A stretch of 64,000 nucleotides of DNA from Eubacteriales bacterium (GCA_030539395.1 JAUNSC010000003.1:1-64000), one strand, 5' to 3'. Positions 33,812 to 44,904 are shown, counted from the first letter of the stretch. Notes: generated by a model not told the origin, from the letters alone. Program-made: numbers and translations.

Positions 33812-34870
33812 ATGAAATCGTCTAATAAAAAGTACGGTGCAATTGCATTGTGTCTTATAATCGGATTTTTGGCTACAAAGTCCACAACCCTGCAGGATAA
33901 TACATTTGGCAGGACAGTAATCGGAGGCCCGATGGTGGCCCTGCTGGTATCTATGATCGCCTGCAATCTTCTTCCGAAACTTGATAAAGATTTTAAGGCA
34001 GGCACAACCTTTGCCAGCAAAAAGTTTCTTAACTGGGGTATTATCCTTACAGGCGCAACGCTGAGTTTTGCAGATATCCTGGGAACCGGTGTAAAGGCAC
34101 TTCCGTTAATTCTTTTCAATATTGTGCTTTCATTTACCGTAGCAATTTTAGTGGGAAGAAAAATCGGTGTTACGAAGAATACTTCTGTTTTGGTGGGCGG
34201 CGGAACATGTATCTGCGGCGGAACAGCCATTGCGACACTTTCCAGAATTATCAAAGCTGCTGAGGAGGAAATTGCGTTTGCGATGGCAGCCATTTTTCTG
34301 TTTGATACCCTGTCAGCATTTACTTATCCGTATCTGGCAGGCGCTCTGAATCTGACACAGAATCAGTTCGCATTCCTGGGCGGAACCGCCATCAATGATA
34401 CTTCTTCCGTAGCGGGTGCACAGGCCACTTATGTGGCGCTGAATGGACTTGGCGACTGGAATGGTGCACTGAACGTTAAGCTTGTGCGTACGACAATGTT
34501 GATTTTTGTGGCGCTCGTATGGACTATCATTATGGCGAAGCAGGCAAAAAATGAGGCCGGCAATGAATCTATGGCTGCAGTTGTGAAGAAAACCTTCCCA
34601 ATGTTTATTCTTGGTTTTGTAATTATGGCAGGTCTGAATACTTTTGGTGTATTCAACTTTGCTGTAGGAGGAACTACCGCTGGAAAATGGCTTGGTAAGA
34701 TTGCAAAATTCCTGTTTGCTTCTGCGCTGGCAGGCGTAGGATTTAAGATTAAATTTAAAGATGTATTCTCAAAAGGAATCAAGCCGATTGCTCTGGGAGG
34801 TATTACATGGCTGTGCGTAGCAGCATCTTCTATGATCTTTATCCATCTGTTTGCGGGATATGTTGGCTAA
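33812..34870 (+). CDS. yeiH: YeiH/PSE-family putative sulfate (sulfur-anion) exporter
   Basis: 352 residues with about ten membrane segments. The paired signatures GGGTCICGGTAIATL and GGTAINDTSSVAGA mark the putative-sulfate-exporter family (Cons_hypoth698, YeiH). Members are thought to export sulfate or other sulfur anions, but direct evidence is scarce. It is the last gene of the operon with the polysulfide reductase and sulfite-reductase-like protein, which supports a sulfur-anion substrate here. A terminator follows at 34907-34953. Confidence 0.87.
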   Translation: MKSSNKKYGAIALCLIIGFLATKSTTLQDNTFGRTVIGGPMVALLVSMIACNLLPKLDKDFKAGTTFASKKFLNWGIILTGATLSFADILGTGVKALPLILFNIVLSFTVAILVGRKIGVTKNTSVLVGGGTCICGGTAIATLSRIIKAAEEEIAFAMAAIFLFDTLSAFTYPYLAGALNLTQNQFAFLGGTAINDTSSVAGAQATYVALNGLGDWNGALNVKLVRTTMLIFVALVWTIIMAKQAKNEAGNESMAAVVKKTFPMFILGFVIMAGLNTFGVFNFAVGGTTAGKWLGKIAKFLFASALAGVGFKIKFKDVFSKGIKPIALGGITWLCVAASSMIFIHLFAGYVG

Positions 34871-34906
34871 ATAAATCTGAAGAATAAAATCCGGCTGCGC
34901 CGGCAG

Positions 34907-34953
34907 GAGGGTATCCCGAATGTCATGAGATGACTCGAGGGATGCCCTCTTTT
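34907..34953 (+). terminator. Terminator of the sulfur/redox operon
   Basis: GAGGGTATCCC (34907-34917) pairs with GGGATGCCCTC (34939-34949) with one G-U pair, then TTTT. Confidence 0.8.
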
Positions 34954-35084
34954 GCGCTTCTTTGCAATGTATTTTAATCAGAAAAGGTGAGAAAATAGAG
35001 ACAAATGATATTGAAATTGTCATCAAATTAATATAAAATTTTAGAAAACTTTATTTTGAGAGAAACACAGGGAGGAAATTCAGC

Positions 35085-36257
35085 ATGGATTATGCAGCAG
35101 AATCTTTGAGAATGCATTATGAATTAAAGGGAAAGATAGAAGTAGTATCCAGGGCAAATGTCAATACGAAAGAAGCATTAAGCCTTGCTTATACACCGGG
35201 GGTTGCCCAGCCGTGTCTGGAAATCCGGAAAGATCCGGACAAAAGTTATGAATTGACCAGGCGCTGGAATACGGTTGCTGTTGTCACTGACGGTACAGCT
35301 GTACTGGGACTTGGTGATATCGGACCGGAAGCCGGTATGCCGGTAATGGAGGGCAAATGTGTGCTGTTTAAGGAATTTGGCGGCGTTGATGCTATTCCTC
35401 TCTGCGTGCGAAGCAAAGATGTAGACGAGATTGTAAATACAGTGCGCCTGCTTGCAGGAAGCTTTGGCGGAGTTAATCTGGAGGATATTTCTTCTCCCCG
35501 CTGTTTTGAAATTGAGAAGAGGCTGAAAGAATGCTGTGATATTCCCATCTTCCATGATGACCAGCATGGGACGGCGGTGATCACTCTTGCAGGAATTATC
35601 AATGCACTTAAAGTGACAGGCAAGAAGCTGGAAGATGTAAAAATCGTTACGTCCGGTGCGGGTGCAGCGGGTATTGCTATTATCAAATTGCTGATGGCTA
35701 TGGGATTAAAGAATGTGATCATGACAGATCGCAGGGGTGCGATTTATGAAGGCAGAGAAGGCCTGAATCCGATTAAGGAAGAAATGGCCAAAATAACAAA
35801 CTTCAATCATGAAAAAGGGTCACTGGAAGAAGTAATCAGGGGAGCTGATATTTTTATCGGTGTTTCTGCCCCGGGAACTCTGACCAAAGAGATGGTGCGC
35901 ACCATGGCAAAAAATCCGATTATTTTTGCATGTGCAAACCCTACCCCGGAAATATTTCCGGAGGACGCAAAAGAAGCAGGCGCAGCTGTCGTATCTACAG
36001 GGCGGTCAGATTTTCCAAATCAGGTCAACAATGTTCTGTGCTTCCCCGGGCTGTTTCGCGGTGCACTGGATGTGCGGGCATCGGATATTAATGATGAGAT
36101 GAAAATTGCTGCAGCGTATGCTATTGCCGGACTGGTCAGCGACAGTGAGCTGAATGCAGATTATATTCTTCCCGCCGCTTTTGATGCAAGAATAAAAGAT
36201 GCCGTGGCAAAAGCCGTGGCAGAAGCCGCAATAAAAAGCGGTGTAGCAAGAGTATAG
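35085..36257 (+). CDS. NAD(P)-dependent malic enzyme (malate dehydrogenase, decarboxylating)
   Basis: 390 residues, the short bacterial form. YTPGVAQPC near the N-terminus, GDIGPEAGMPVMEGKC, the metal-binding FHDDQHGTA and the Rossmann motif TSGAGAAGIA are all intact. It converts malate to pyruvate and CO2 with NAD(P) reduction. GGGAGG lies before the ATG. It has its own terminator on each side and appears to be a single-gene unit that feeds pyruvate. Confidence 0.94.
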   Translation: MDYAAESLRMHYELKGKIEVVSRANVNTKEALSLAYTPGVAQPCLEIRKDPDKSYELTRRWNTVAVVTDGTAVLGLGDIGPEAGMPVMEGKCVLFKEFGGVDAIPLCVRSKDVDEIVNTVRLLAGSFGGVNLEDISSPRCFEIEKRLKECCDIPIFHDDQHGTAVITLAGIINALKVTGKKLEDVKIVTSGAGAAGIAIIKLLMAMGLKNVIMTDRRGAIYEGREGLNPIKEEMAKITNFNHEKGSLEEVIRGADIFIGVSAPGTLTKEMVRTMAKNPIIFACANPTPEIFPEDAKEAGAAVVSTGRSDFPNQVNNVLCFPGLFRGALDVRASDINDEMKIAAAYAIAGLVSDSELNADYILPAAFDARIKDAVAKAVAEAAIKSGVARV

Positions 36258-36321
36258 CAGGAACTGAGAATGTTTGTGAGAATCACTTTACTTTGGAAAT
36301 AGAATATGCTTAAAAGAAAAC

Positions 36322-36350
36322 CTGCCGCATGAAATATGCGGCAGATTTTT
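36322..36350. terminator. Terminator between malic enzyme and LacI regulator
   Basis: CTGCCGCAT (36322-36330), a five-base loop and ATGCGGCAG (36336-36344), then ATTTTT. On the minus strand the stem is followed by a T-rich tail as well, so it serves both convergent genes. Confidence 0.85.
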
Positions 36351-36356
36351 GTTTAA

Positions 36357-37409
36357 TCATTCATGAACGGCGGCGACAGTTCCCTCATCATAGATTGTCA
36401 CAGGCAATATCTTTGCTCTCGGAGAAAGGCCCGGATCTTCTATGCGGGTTAAAAGAAGATCAACAATAGAATCGGCAATATTGTAGCCGGCCTGATGGGA
36501 TATACTGGTAAGGGGCAGCGCGTAAGGGACATCATAACGGATATGGTCAAAACCGATAACGGAAATATCTTCCGGTATGCGGAAATTTTCCGACTGCAGG
36601 CAGCTGATAACAGGATAAGCCATATGATCGTTAAAGGAAAAGACAGCGGTATAGTCTATGGGGTTCAGCAGGTCAAAAATGCTGTTTTTCTTTATGGAAA
36701 GGCGGATGTCGTGAAAAGGAACCGTACGTATGTTTTCGCGGGGAATTCCGGACTCTGTCAGAGCGTCTAAAAATCCTTTTTCTCTGCCACATTGGGAAGT
36801 ATTTCTCACAGGCCCGGCAATATAGAGATATTTGCGGTGCCCCAGACGGAACAGCTCTTTTCCGGCAAGGTATCCGCCGGCATAGTCATCACATCGAACC
36901 ACATCCGTTGGCAGGTCAGATAATTCACGCCCGATCAGAACAAGGGGAATATGATTTTGGATGACAAGGTCAGCCATATGGGAATCACTGGCATATGGAA
37001 AACACAAAATGCCGTCAACGGCATGGGAGATGGCTACATTTATCATTTCTTGTGCCATTCTTTCATTTTCTGCTTCCATGCCGGGTTCTTCCAATACCTG
37101 TGTACAGAGTGTCAGCAGATTATATCCTGATTCTTTCAGCTTCAGATCCAGCTGGCTGATTATAGAAGAGTAGTAAGGGTTCAGGATTTCATCGGCAATG
37201 ACAGCAATTGTATAGGTTCTTCCGGAACGCAGGGAGGATGCAAGATTGTTTCTGATATAGCCAAGATTGCTGGCTGTGTTTTGGATCTTTGCCAGTGTTT
37301 CGGCGGGCAGTCTTGTATCGTTGCGTAATGCACGGGATACAGTGTTAACAGAATACCCGCACTCATCAGCTATATTTTTAAGGGTAACACGTTTGTTTTG
37401 CTGGATCAT
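36357..37409 (-). CDS. LacI-family repressor of the arabino-oligosaccharide operon
   Basis: 350 residues. The helix-turn-helix and hinge are VTLKNIADECGYSVNTVSRALRNDTRLP and GYIRNNLASSLRSGRT; the rest is a periplasmic-binding-type sugar domain ending DISVIGFDHIRYDVPYALPLTSI. It is divergent from an ABC importer and arabinofuranosidase operon. AGGAGAT lies seven bases before the ATG. The palindromes with AACGTT centres at 37597-37629 over the operon promoter are its probable operators. The inducer is likely an arabinose oligomer or related sugar. Confidence 0.92.
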   Translation of the reverse strand: MIQQNKRVTLKNIADECGYSVNTVSRALRNDTRLPAETLAKIQNTASNLGYIRNNLASSLRSGRTYTIAVIADEILNPYYSSIISQLDLKLKESGYNLLTLCTQVLEEPGMEAENERMAQEMINVAISHAVDGILCFPYASDSHMADLVIQNHIPLVLIGRELSDLPTDVVRCDDYAGGYLAGKELFRLGHRKYLYIAGPVRNTSQCGREKGFLDALTESGIPRENIRTVPFHDIRLSIKKNSIFDLLNPIDYTAVFSFNDHMAYPVISCLQSENFRIPEDISVIGFDHIRYDVPYALPLTSISHQAGYNIADSIVDLLLTRIEDPGLSPRAKILPVTIYDEGTVAAVHE

Positions 37410-37579
37410 TTTTATCTCCTGTATACAGAATAATCAATTCGATTGTAAATTATAGCATTTTGTGAAGGAATAGGCAAGCAATATATATTTTAGAAAAATG
37501 GCAATATATATAATGCACAAAAATGATGGATGAAAATGGTGAATAAGTGACAAAAAGATGAAATTAGAAGAAAAAGGTA

Positions 37580-37629
37580 TTGACAAATTGTAAGAATAAC
37601 GTTAATCTAAAATCAAAGTTAACGTTAAC
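37580..37629 (+). promoter_or_regulatory. Promoter with double AACGTT operator
   Basis: TTGACA (37580-37585) and TAATCT (37603-37608) are 17 bases apart. TAACGTTA (37597-37604) overlaps the -10, and GTTAACGTTAAC (37618-37629), a perfect 12-base palindrome, lies just after it. The central CG within an AT-rich dyad is typical of LacI-family sites. Confidence 0.65.
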
Positions 37630-37666
37630 CTTTGGAAAAAAGAATAAGACTGAAAGGAGAGGAAAC

Positions 37667-38995
37667 ATGGCAAAGAAACTTATCACAGGTATTTTGGCTT
37701 CCACAATGGCATTATCAATGGCGCTTGGAGCAGGTATTGCTGTAAATGCGGAGGAGGCTTCCACACAGGGTACTAACACATTCGTAGACGGAGGTACAGA
37801 AATGTCCTTCTGGACATTCCAGGAGCTTCATGTAGGTTTCTGGACATCTATGGCAGATGTCTGGAATGAGCAGAATCCGGACAGACCGATTAACCTGACA
37901 GTAACAACCGGTGAATCTCATTCTACACACAGCAAACTGCTGGTAGCCTGCCAGTCCGGTTCAGGTGCACCTGATATGGCTGATATCGAAATCGGATATT
38001 ATGGTTCTTTCCTGAAAGACGGATATCTGCTTCCGATTAACGATGCAGTAGAACCTTACAAAGATGATATCGTTATGTCCCGTGTAGAAATGTATGGTGA
38101 CAACGAAGGCAACTATTACGGAGCTGACTTCCATCTTGGAGCAACTGTAGCTTACTACAACATGGACATCATGAACGAAGCAGGTGTAGATCCGGGAACA
38201 ATCGTAACATGGGATGATTATGTAGAGGCTGGTAAGAAGGTTCTTGAAGCAACCGGAAAACCGATGTGTGCAGTTGAGACAGCTGACCTGTTCTTCCCAC
38301 AGACAATGCTTTTGGAAAAAGGTGTTCAGTATGTTGATGAAGAGGGAAATCCGAACATCGCTACGCAGGAACATGCAGACGTAATCAATTACATCAGAGA
38401 AATGATCAACCTTGGTATTTGTGAAATCGCTCCGGGCGGATTTGTTCACGCAGAAGAGTGGTATGGTCATCTGAATAATGGTGATGTTGCATCTGTTATC
38501 ATGCCGCTGTGGTACATGGGAAGATTCACAGACTACTGTGGAGATTTGGAAGGCAAAATGGCAATCTACCCGATTCCGGTCTGGAACGAAGGCGATACAC
38601 GCGAAGTTCTTCAGGGCGGTACAGGTACATCTGTAATTAAGGGAACAGAGAACGAACAGCTTGCAAAAGATTTCCTGGCATTTGCTAAACTTTCTGCAGA
38701 AGGTTGTACATATGAGTGGAAAGAACTTGGATTTGACCCGATTCGTACAGAACTGTGGGATGATCCGGAAATCACAGAAGATCCAGACAACAAGTTCCTG
38801 AACTACTTTACAACAAATCCGTTTGACATTCTGAAAGAAAACGGAACAGATATTACAGCACCGAGCATCGCAGGCGCATATTCCGCTACATACAGCGTAC
38901 TGGTATCTACAACTTATGCAAACGCATTTGAAATTTCTGTAGATCAGGATGCAATGGAATTACTGCAGAGCGAGCAGGATACAATTATTTTCTAA
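37667..38995 (+). CDS. ABC sugar-binding protein with a type I signal peptide
   Basis: 442 residues of the AraN/MalE-like family 1 solute-binding proteins (FWTFQELHVGFWTSMADVWNEQNP, DMADIEIGYYGSFLKDGYLLP). The signal is a charged MAKK, a hydrophobic stretch, and VNAEE, a signal-peptidase-I site. No lipobox cysteine is present and the first Cys lies near residue 93, so it would be released or held at the wall rather than lipid-anchored, which is unusual in Gram-positive bacteria. GAGAGG lies before ATG 37667. It should bind arabino- or xylo-oligosaccharides for the permeases that follow. Confidence 0.87.
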   Translation: MAKKLITGILASTMALSMALGAGIAVNAEEASTQGTNTFVDGGTEMSFWTFQELHVGFWTSMADVWNEQNPDRPINLTVTTGESHSTHSKLLVACQSGSGAPDMADIEIGYYGSFLKDGYLLPINDAVEPYKDDIVMSRVEMYGDNEGNYYGADFHLGATVAYYNMDIMNEAGVDPGTIVTWDDYVEAGKKVLEATGKPMCAVETADLFFPQTMLLEKGVQYVDEEGNPNIATQEHADVINYIREMINLGICEIAPGGFVHAEEWYGHLNNGDVASVIMPLWYMGRFTDYCGDLEGKMAIYPIPVWNEGDTREVLQGGTGTSVIKGTENEQLAKDFLAFAKLSAEGCTYEWKELGFDPIRTELWDDPEITEDPDNKFLNYFTTNPFDILKENGTDITAPSIAGAYSATYSVLVSTTYANAFEISVDQDAMELLQSEQDTIIF

Positions 38996-39030
38996 TCAGA
39001 AAATCGAAAAAAATAAAGTATTGTAAAAAG

Positions 39031-39075
39031 CAGGGGTGTCGCAGGAAAAAGCTTCGGCGGCCCCCTGTTTCTTTA
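39031..39075 (+). terminator. Partial attenuator after the binding-protein gene
   Basis: CAGGGG (39031-39036) pairs with CCCCTG (39062-39067) over an imperfect inner stem, then TTTCTTT. Such a leaky hairpin between a binding-protein gene and its permeases often gives more binding protein than permease. Confidence 0.5.
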
Positions 39076-39105
39076 TAGGAAATTAAATGAGTAAGGAGGA
39101 TACTC

Positions 39106-40008
39106 ATGAAAAAGAAAAGTGTTTTTAAGAAATTTTTGTATTCACAAAAAGTAGCTCCATATGTATTTATCGCACCATTTGTAGTTACTTTTCTGGTATT
39201 TTTTGCTTATTCAATCTGCAGTATGATCATTATGAGCTTCCAGAAGGTAGCAGGTGCAAACACGACATTTGTCGGACTGGACAATTATAAGATATTATCC
39301 AATGCTGTGTTTATAAAGAGCTTGAAGAACAGTATTTTTTATACGATTGTCACTTGTCTTTTAATGATTCCGATTCCTATGGTTCTGGCTGCAATGTTGA
39401 ACAGCAAGCATATGAGAGGAAAAGCGGCTTTCCGCAGTATTCTGTTCATACCGGCACTTACTTCTGTCGTTGTAGCTGGTGTAGTATTCCGACTGATGTT
39501 CGGTGAGTTGGAAGGATCTTTCATGAATCAGGTAGTGGGCGCTTTTGGAATGGAACCGCTGATATGGCTGAGAAAACCGACTACTGTCTGGATTGCATTA
39601 TTCCTTTTGTGTCTGTGGAGGTGGACCGGTGTAAACATGATGTATTATCTGTCCGGTCTGCAGCAGATTCCGGAGGATCTGTATGAGTCAGCTTCCATTG
39701 ACGGAGCAACGTCCATGCAGCAGCTTCGCTACATCACGATTCCCTTGTTAAAACCGACTACCATTTACGTGCTGACTATCTCTATCTTTGGCGGTATGGC
39801 AATGTTCTCAGAGTCCTACATGTTGTTTAACGGAAATAAATCACCCAACAACGTGGGGACGACTCTGGTAGGCCTTCTGTATCGTATGGGATTTGAACAA
39901 AATAATCTGGGAATTGCAAGCGCTATCGGTGTAACATTCCTGGTTATCGTTTTAGTGATCAATATGATCCAGCTTAAAGTTAACGGCACATTTGGGAAGG
40001 GGGAATAA
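39106..40008 (+). CDS. Sugar ABC permease 1 (AraP/UgpA-like)
   Basis: 300 residues with six membrane segments after a charged MKKKSVFKKFLYS. The coupling loop ESASIDGATSMQQLRYITIPLLKPTT is the EAA motif of MalF-type permeases. It forms a heterodimer with the next gene product. No ATPase gene is present in the operon; a shared MsmX/MsmK-type ATPase encoded elsewhere is expected. Confidence 0.93.
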   Translation: MKKKSVFKKFLYSQKVAPYVFIAPFVVTFLVFFAYSICSMIIMSFQKVAGANTTFVGLDNYKILSNAVFIKSLKNSIFYTIVTCLLMIPIPMVLAAMLNSKHMRGKAAFRSILFIPALTSVVVAGVVFRLMFGELEGSFMNQVVGAFGMEPLIWLRKPTTVWIALFLLCLWRWTGVNMMYYLSGLQQIPEDLYESASIDGATSMQQLRYITIPLLKPTTIYVLTISIFGGMAMFSESYMLFNGNKSPNNVGTTLVGLLYRMGFEQNNLGIASAIGVTFLVIVLVINMIQLKVNGTFGKGE

Positions 40009-40011
40009 AAA

Positions 40012-40854
40012 ATGTCAATGACAAAAAAATCTAAGATTGTAACGGTCTGCCTGTTTATTTTTTTCGTGGCAGTAGCGGCTATCACACTGCTTCCCCTGGC
40101 ACTTTTGGCAGTTTCTTCACTTCGCCCGGGTTCTGATCTGATGCGGTATGGATTGAATTTTTCCATTGACTGGGCGAATGCCAATCTGAATGAATATAAG
40201 CTGCTGTTCAGCGGTGAAAATGCATATTTTATCTGGTATAAAAACAGCCTTATTATTACTGTTGTACAGGTAGCGCTGGCACTGTTTTTAAGTGCATGTG
40301 TGGGATACGGGTTTGCCATGTATGATTTCAAAGGAAAGAATGCAATCTTTTTGTGTGTTCTTCTGGTTATGATGGTTCCTACAGAGGTTATCCTTCTTCC
40401 GCTGTATCGTCTGATCGTTGGTATGAAGCTGGTGAACAGTATGTGGGGTATTATTCTTCCTTATCTGGTAGTGCCAATGCTGGTTTTCTTCTTCCGGCAA
40501 TATTTATCCGGAATACCAAAAGACTTCCTGGATGCAGCCAGAGTGGACGGATGTACAGAATACGGTATCTTCTTTAAGATCATGGTGCCGCTTATGAAAC
40601 CGTCCTTTGCTGCAATGGGCATTTATCAGGGTATGCAGAGCTGGAACAACTTCCTGTGGCCGATGGTAGTTGCAAACTCTATTGAGAAAATTACGTTGCC
40701 GGTTGGTCTGCAGAGCCTTCTGTCTCCTTACGGCAACAACTATGATATCCTGATTGCAGGTTCCTGCTTTGCAATTATTCCGATTCTTGTATTGTTTATT
40801 TGCTTCCAGCGTTACTTTATCGAAGGTATGACAGCAGGAGGCGTGAAAGGATAA
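40012..40854 (+). CDS. Sugar ABC permease 2 (AraQ/MalG-like)
   Basis: 280 residues, six membrane segments. DAARVDGCTEYGIFFKIMVPLMKPSFAAMGIYQGMQSWNNFLWP is the coupling loop and last segment of MalG-type permeases. The gene starts three bases after permease 1 and is followed eight bases later by the first arabinofuranosidase, so transport and hydrolysis are one operon. Confidence 0.93.
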   Translation: MSMTKKSKIVTVCLFIFFVAVAAITLLPLALLAVSSLRPGSDLMRYGLNFSIDWANANLNEYKLLFSGENAYFIWYKNSLIITVVQVALALFLSACVGYGFAMYDFKGKNAIFLCVLLVMMVPTEVILLPLYRLIVGMKLVNSMWGIILPYLVVPMLVFFFRQYLSGIPKDFLDAARVDGCTEYGIFFKIMVPLMKPSFAAMGIYQGMQSWNNFLWPMVVANSIEKITLPVGLQSLLSPYGNNYDILIAGSCFAIIPILVLFICFQRYFIEGMTAGGVKG

Positions 40855-40862
40855 GGTGAGAT

Positions 40863-42371
40863 ATGCCTATGAAGATTCACATAGATACGAGAAGGATTCT
40901 TGGAAAAAGGAATCCTATGATTTACGGTCATTTTATTGAACATTTTCACAGGCAGATATACGGAGGCGTTTATGATCCGGGCAATCCGCTCTCAGATGAA
41001 GACGGACTGAGAGTGGATGTCCTGGAGGCGATGAAAAAGATAAAAGTACCGGTGCTTCGCTGGCCCGGAGGTTGTTTTGTCTCCTCTTATCACTGGAAAG
41101 ATGCAGTGGGAGAAAAACGTGTGCCGCTGTTTGATAAGGCATGGAGGGTGGAAGAACCTAACACTTTCGGAACGGATGAATATATAAATATGTGCAGGAA
41201 AGTAGGGTGCGAGCCTTACATCTGTACCAATGCCGGAACCGGAACAGCGGAAGAGATGAGCGACTGGGTAGAGTACTGTAATCTGCCCTGCGAGGGACAG
41301 TATGCAAAATGGAGGATCGAAAACGGACATCCTGAGCCGTACGGTGTAAAATACTGGAGCATCGGAAATGAAAACTATGGATTTTGGGAGATTGGGGCTA
41401 AGTCATGTGAAGAGTGGGGACGTCTTGTGGCAGAATCTGCAAAGATGATAAAACATGTGGATCCCAGAACAGAGTTATCGGCAGCAGCGCTGACGGATGT
41501 GGAATGGAATATGAATCTGCTGAAAAGCAGTGGAATGTTTCTGAATTGGATTTCTATTCATGATTACTGGGACCCGATTCATGAGACGAACGATTTTGCG
41601 GATTATGACGCATGTATGGCTTATACTGAGGATATCGGCATATCAGTGAAAAAAGTCAGGGGACTTTTAGAAGCACTGGGGCTGGAAAAAAAGATTAAAA
41701 TTGCCTATGATGAGTGGAATCTGCGGCAGTGGTATCATCCGAATGTGCATTCGGTGGTTCAGGGGGTTACAAAGGAAGAATATCTCTATCCCCGGGATAA
41801 AAATGATATTAATTCGCAGTATACCATGGCGGATGCCATATTTACGGCATGTTTTTTGAATATGTGTAACAGAAACTGTGATATAATAGGCATGGCGAAT
41901 TTTGCTCCGATTGTAAATACACGCGGATGTATTTATACTTATGAAGACGGTATTGTGTTAAGAAGCACCTACCACGTATTTGATCTGTATGTCAATTACC
42001 TTGGTGATGTGGTCCTTGATTCCTGGAGTGAAGAGAATCCTGTAAAAGTGCTGAAAACAGCAGACGGTGAGGAAACAGAAGTCCGGCAGATAGATGTAGT
42101 GGCGACTGCTTTTGCTGGCAAAAAAGGGTATGCAATCGCGGCGGTGAACAAGGAGAAGGGAGATTACCAGAATCTGGAGCTTGATATTGCGGCAGAAGGC
42201 GTGGTCAATGTGTATTATATCGGCGGATGTGGAGTAAATGCGTATAATGATATTGGCCGTGAAGAGGTGACTGTACAGCGGGAAAGCCTGGGGAATTACC
42301 GGCCGGGCATGAAAATCTGTCTGCGCCCTCATTCTGTGAATATTATAAGGATTGGCTGCGGCGATTATTAA
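40863..42371 (+). CDS. GH51 alpha-L-arabinofuranosidase, first copy
   Basis: 502 residues, no signal peptide, so it acts on imported oligosaccharides in the cytoplasm. IYGHFIEHFHRQIYGGVYDPGNPLSDEDG near the N-terminus is a family hallmark. The acid/base is Glu170 in WSIGNENYG and the nucleophile is Glu284 in AYDEWNL, in the usual positions. The TIM barrel is followed by a beta domain. It releases terminal arabinofuranose from arabinan or arabinoxylan fragments. ATG 40869 is an alternative start. The other GH51 downstream differs in sequence, so the two probably prefer different linkages. Confidence 0.92.
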   Translation: MPMKIHIDTRRILGKRNPMIYGHFIEHFHRQIYGGVYDPGNPLSDEDGLRVDVLEAMKKIKVPVLRWPGGCFVSSYHWKDAVGEKRVPLFDKAWRVEEPNTFGTDEYINMCRKVGCEPYICTNAGTGTAEEMSDWVEYCNLPCEGQYAKWRIENGHPEPYGVKYWSIGNENYGFWEIGAKSCEEWGRLVAESAKMIKHVDPRTELSAAALTDVEWNMNLLKSSGMFLNWISIHDYWDPIHETNDFADYDACMAYTEDIGISVKKVRGLLEALGLEKKIKIAYDEWNLRQWYHPNVHSVVQGVTKEEYLYPRDKNDINSQYTMADAIFTACFLNMCNRNCDIIGMANFAPIVNTRGCIYTYEDGIVLRSTYHVFDLYVNYLGDVVLDSWSEENPVKVLKTADGEETEVRQIDVVATAFAGKKGYAIAAVNKEKGDYQNLELDIAAEGVVNVYYIGGCGVNAYNDIGREEVTVQRESLGNYRPGMKICLRPHSVNIIRIGCGDY

Positions 42372-43904
<1,533 letters not shown>

Positions 43905-43941
43905 CAAAAAATGATAAAAAAGATTACAGTGGAGGTGAGAG

Positions 43942-44895
43942 ATGAGTCAGGAACTAAAATATAACGAACCGTGGATTTTGCAAAGGGCAGATCCCTATGT
44001 ATATAAGCATACAGATGGAACCTATTATTTTACAGCGTCTGTACCGGCCTACGACCGCATTGTCCTGCGCCGCAGCAGGACGCTGGCGGGACTGGCACAG
44101 GCGGAAGAGGTGACTATCTGGGAGAAACATGAAAAGGGAATTTTAAGCGAACACATCTGGGCTCCGGAACTTCATTATCTTGACGGAAAATGGTATGTTT
44201 ATTTTGCGGGAGGAGATGTGGACGATGTCTGGGCTATCCGGCCTTATGTGCTGGAATGTATGGGAGAAGATCCACTTACAGCAAAATGGGAAGAGCGTGG
44301 TAAAATGGGAAGAGCTGATGAGGATGAATTTTCTTTCGAAGCATTTTCTCTGGATGCCACCGTCTTTGAAAATAATGGAAAACGCTATTATGTGTGGGCC
44401 GAGAAAGTAGGAGTCGGAAAGCAGATATCAAACCTCTATATAGGTGAAATGGAATCCCCCTGCAAACTTAGAACTGTGCAGGTATTGCTTACGACACCGG
44501 ATTATGACTGGGAACGTGTAGGTTTCTGGGTAAATGAAGGACCGGCAGTGATCCACCATAACGGAAAGATATACCTGACATTTTCCGCTTCGGAGACGGG
44601 CGCGGATTACTGTATGGGTATGCTTACAGCCAGTGAAGATGCGGATCTTCTGGATCCGCGTTCCTGGGAGAAAGACCGTTACCCTGTCATCAGGACGGAT
44701 GCGTCCCGATCGATTTACGGGCCGGGGCACAATTCTTTTACCGAGGATGAAGAAGGAAATCCAATCATGGTTTACCATGCAAGAACAGAAGAAAAAATAG
44801 AGGGCAATCCTCTGTATAATCCGAATCGTCATGCCATGCTGATGAAGATCAGGTGGGATGAAAGGACGGGACGGCCGGTATTTTCATACGAATAA
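43942..44895 (+). CDS. Intracellular GH43-family glycosidase
   Basis: 317 residues, five-bladed beta-propeller type. The catalytic base is Asp17 in QRADPYVYKH, a pKa-modulating Asp138 in SLDATVF, and the acid is Glu199 in WVNEGPAV. WAPELHYLDGKWYVYFAG is the usual blade motif. No signal peptide is present. GH43 enzymes include exo-arabinanases, arabinofuranosidases and xylosidases; beside two GH51 genes, an arabinan-directed role is most likely. GGAGG precedes the ATG. A strong terminator follows. Confidence 0.9.
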   Translation: MSQELKYNEPWILQRADPYVYKHTDGTYYFTASVPAYDRIVLRRSRTLAGLAQAEEVTIWEKHEKGILSEHIWAPELHYLDGKWYVYFAGGDVDDVWAIRPYVLECMGEDPLTAKWEERGKMGRADEDEFSFEAFSLDATVFENNGKRYYVWAEKVGVGKQISNLYIGEMESPCKLRTVQVLLTTPDYDWERVGFWVNEGPAVIHHNGKIYLTFSASETGADYCMGMLTASEDADLLDPRSWEKDRYPVIRTDASRSIYGPGHNSFTEDEEGNPIMVYHARTEEKIEGNPLYNPNRHAMLMKIRWDERTGRPVFSYE

Positions 44896-44904
44896 ATGAA
44901 ATGT

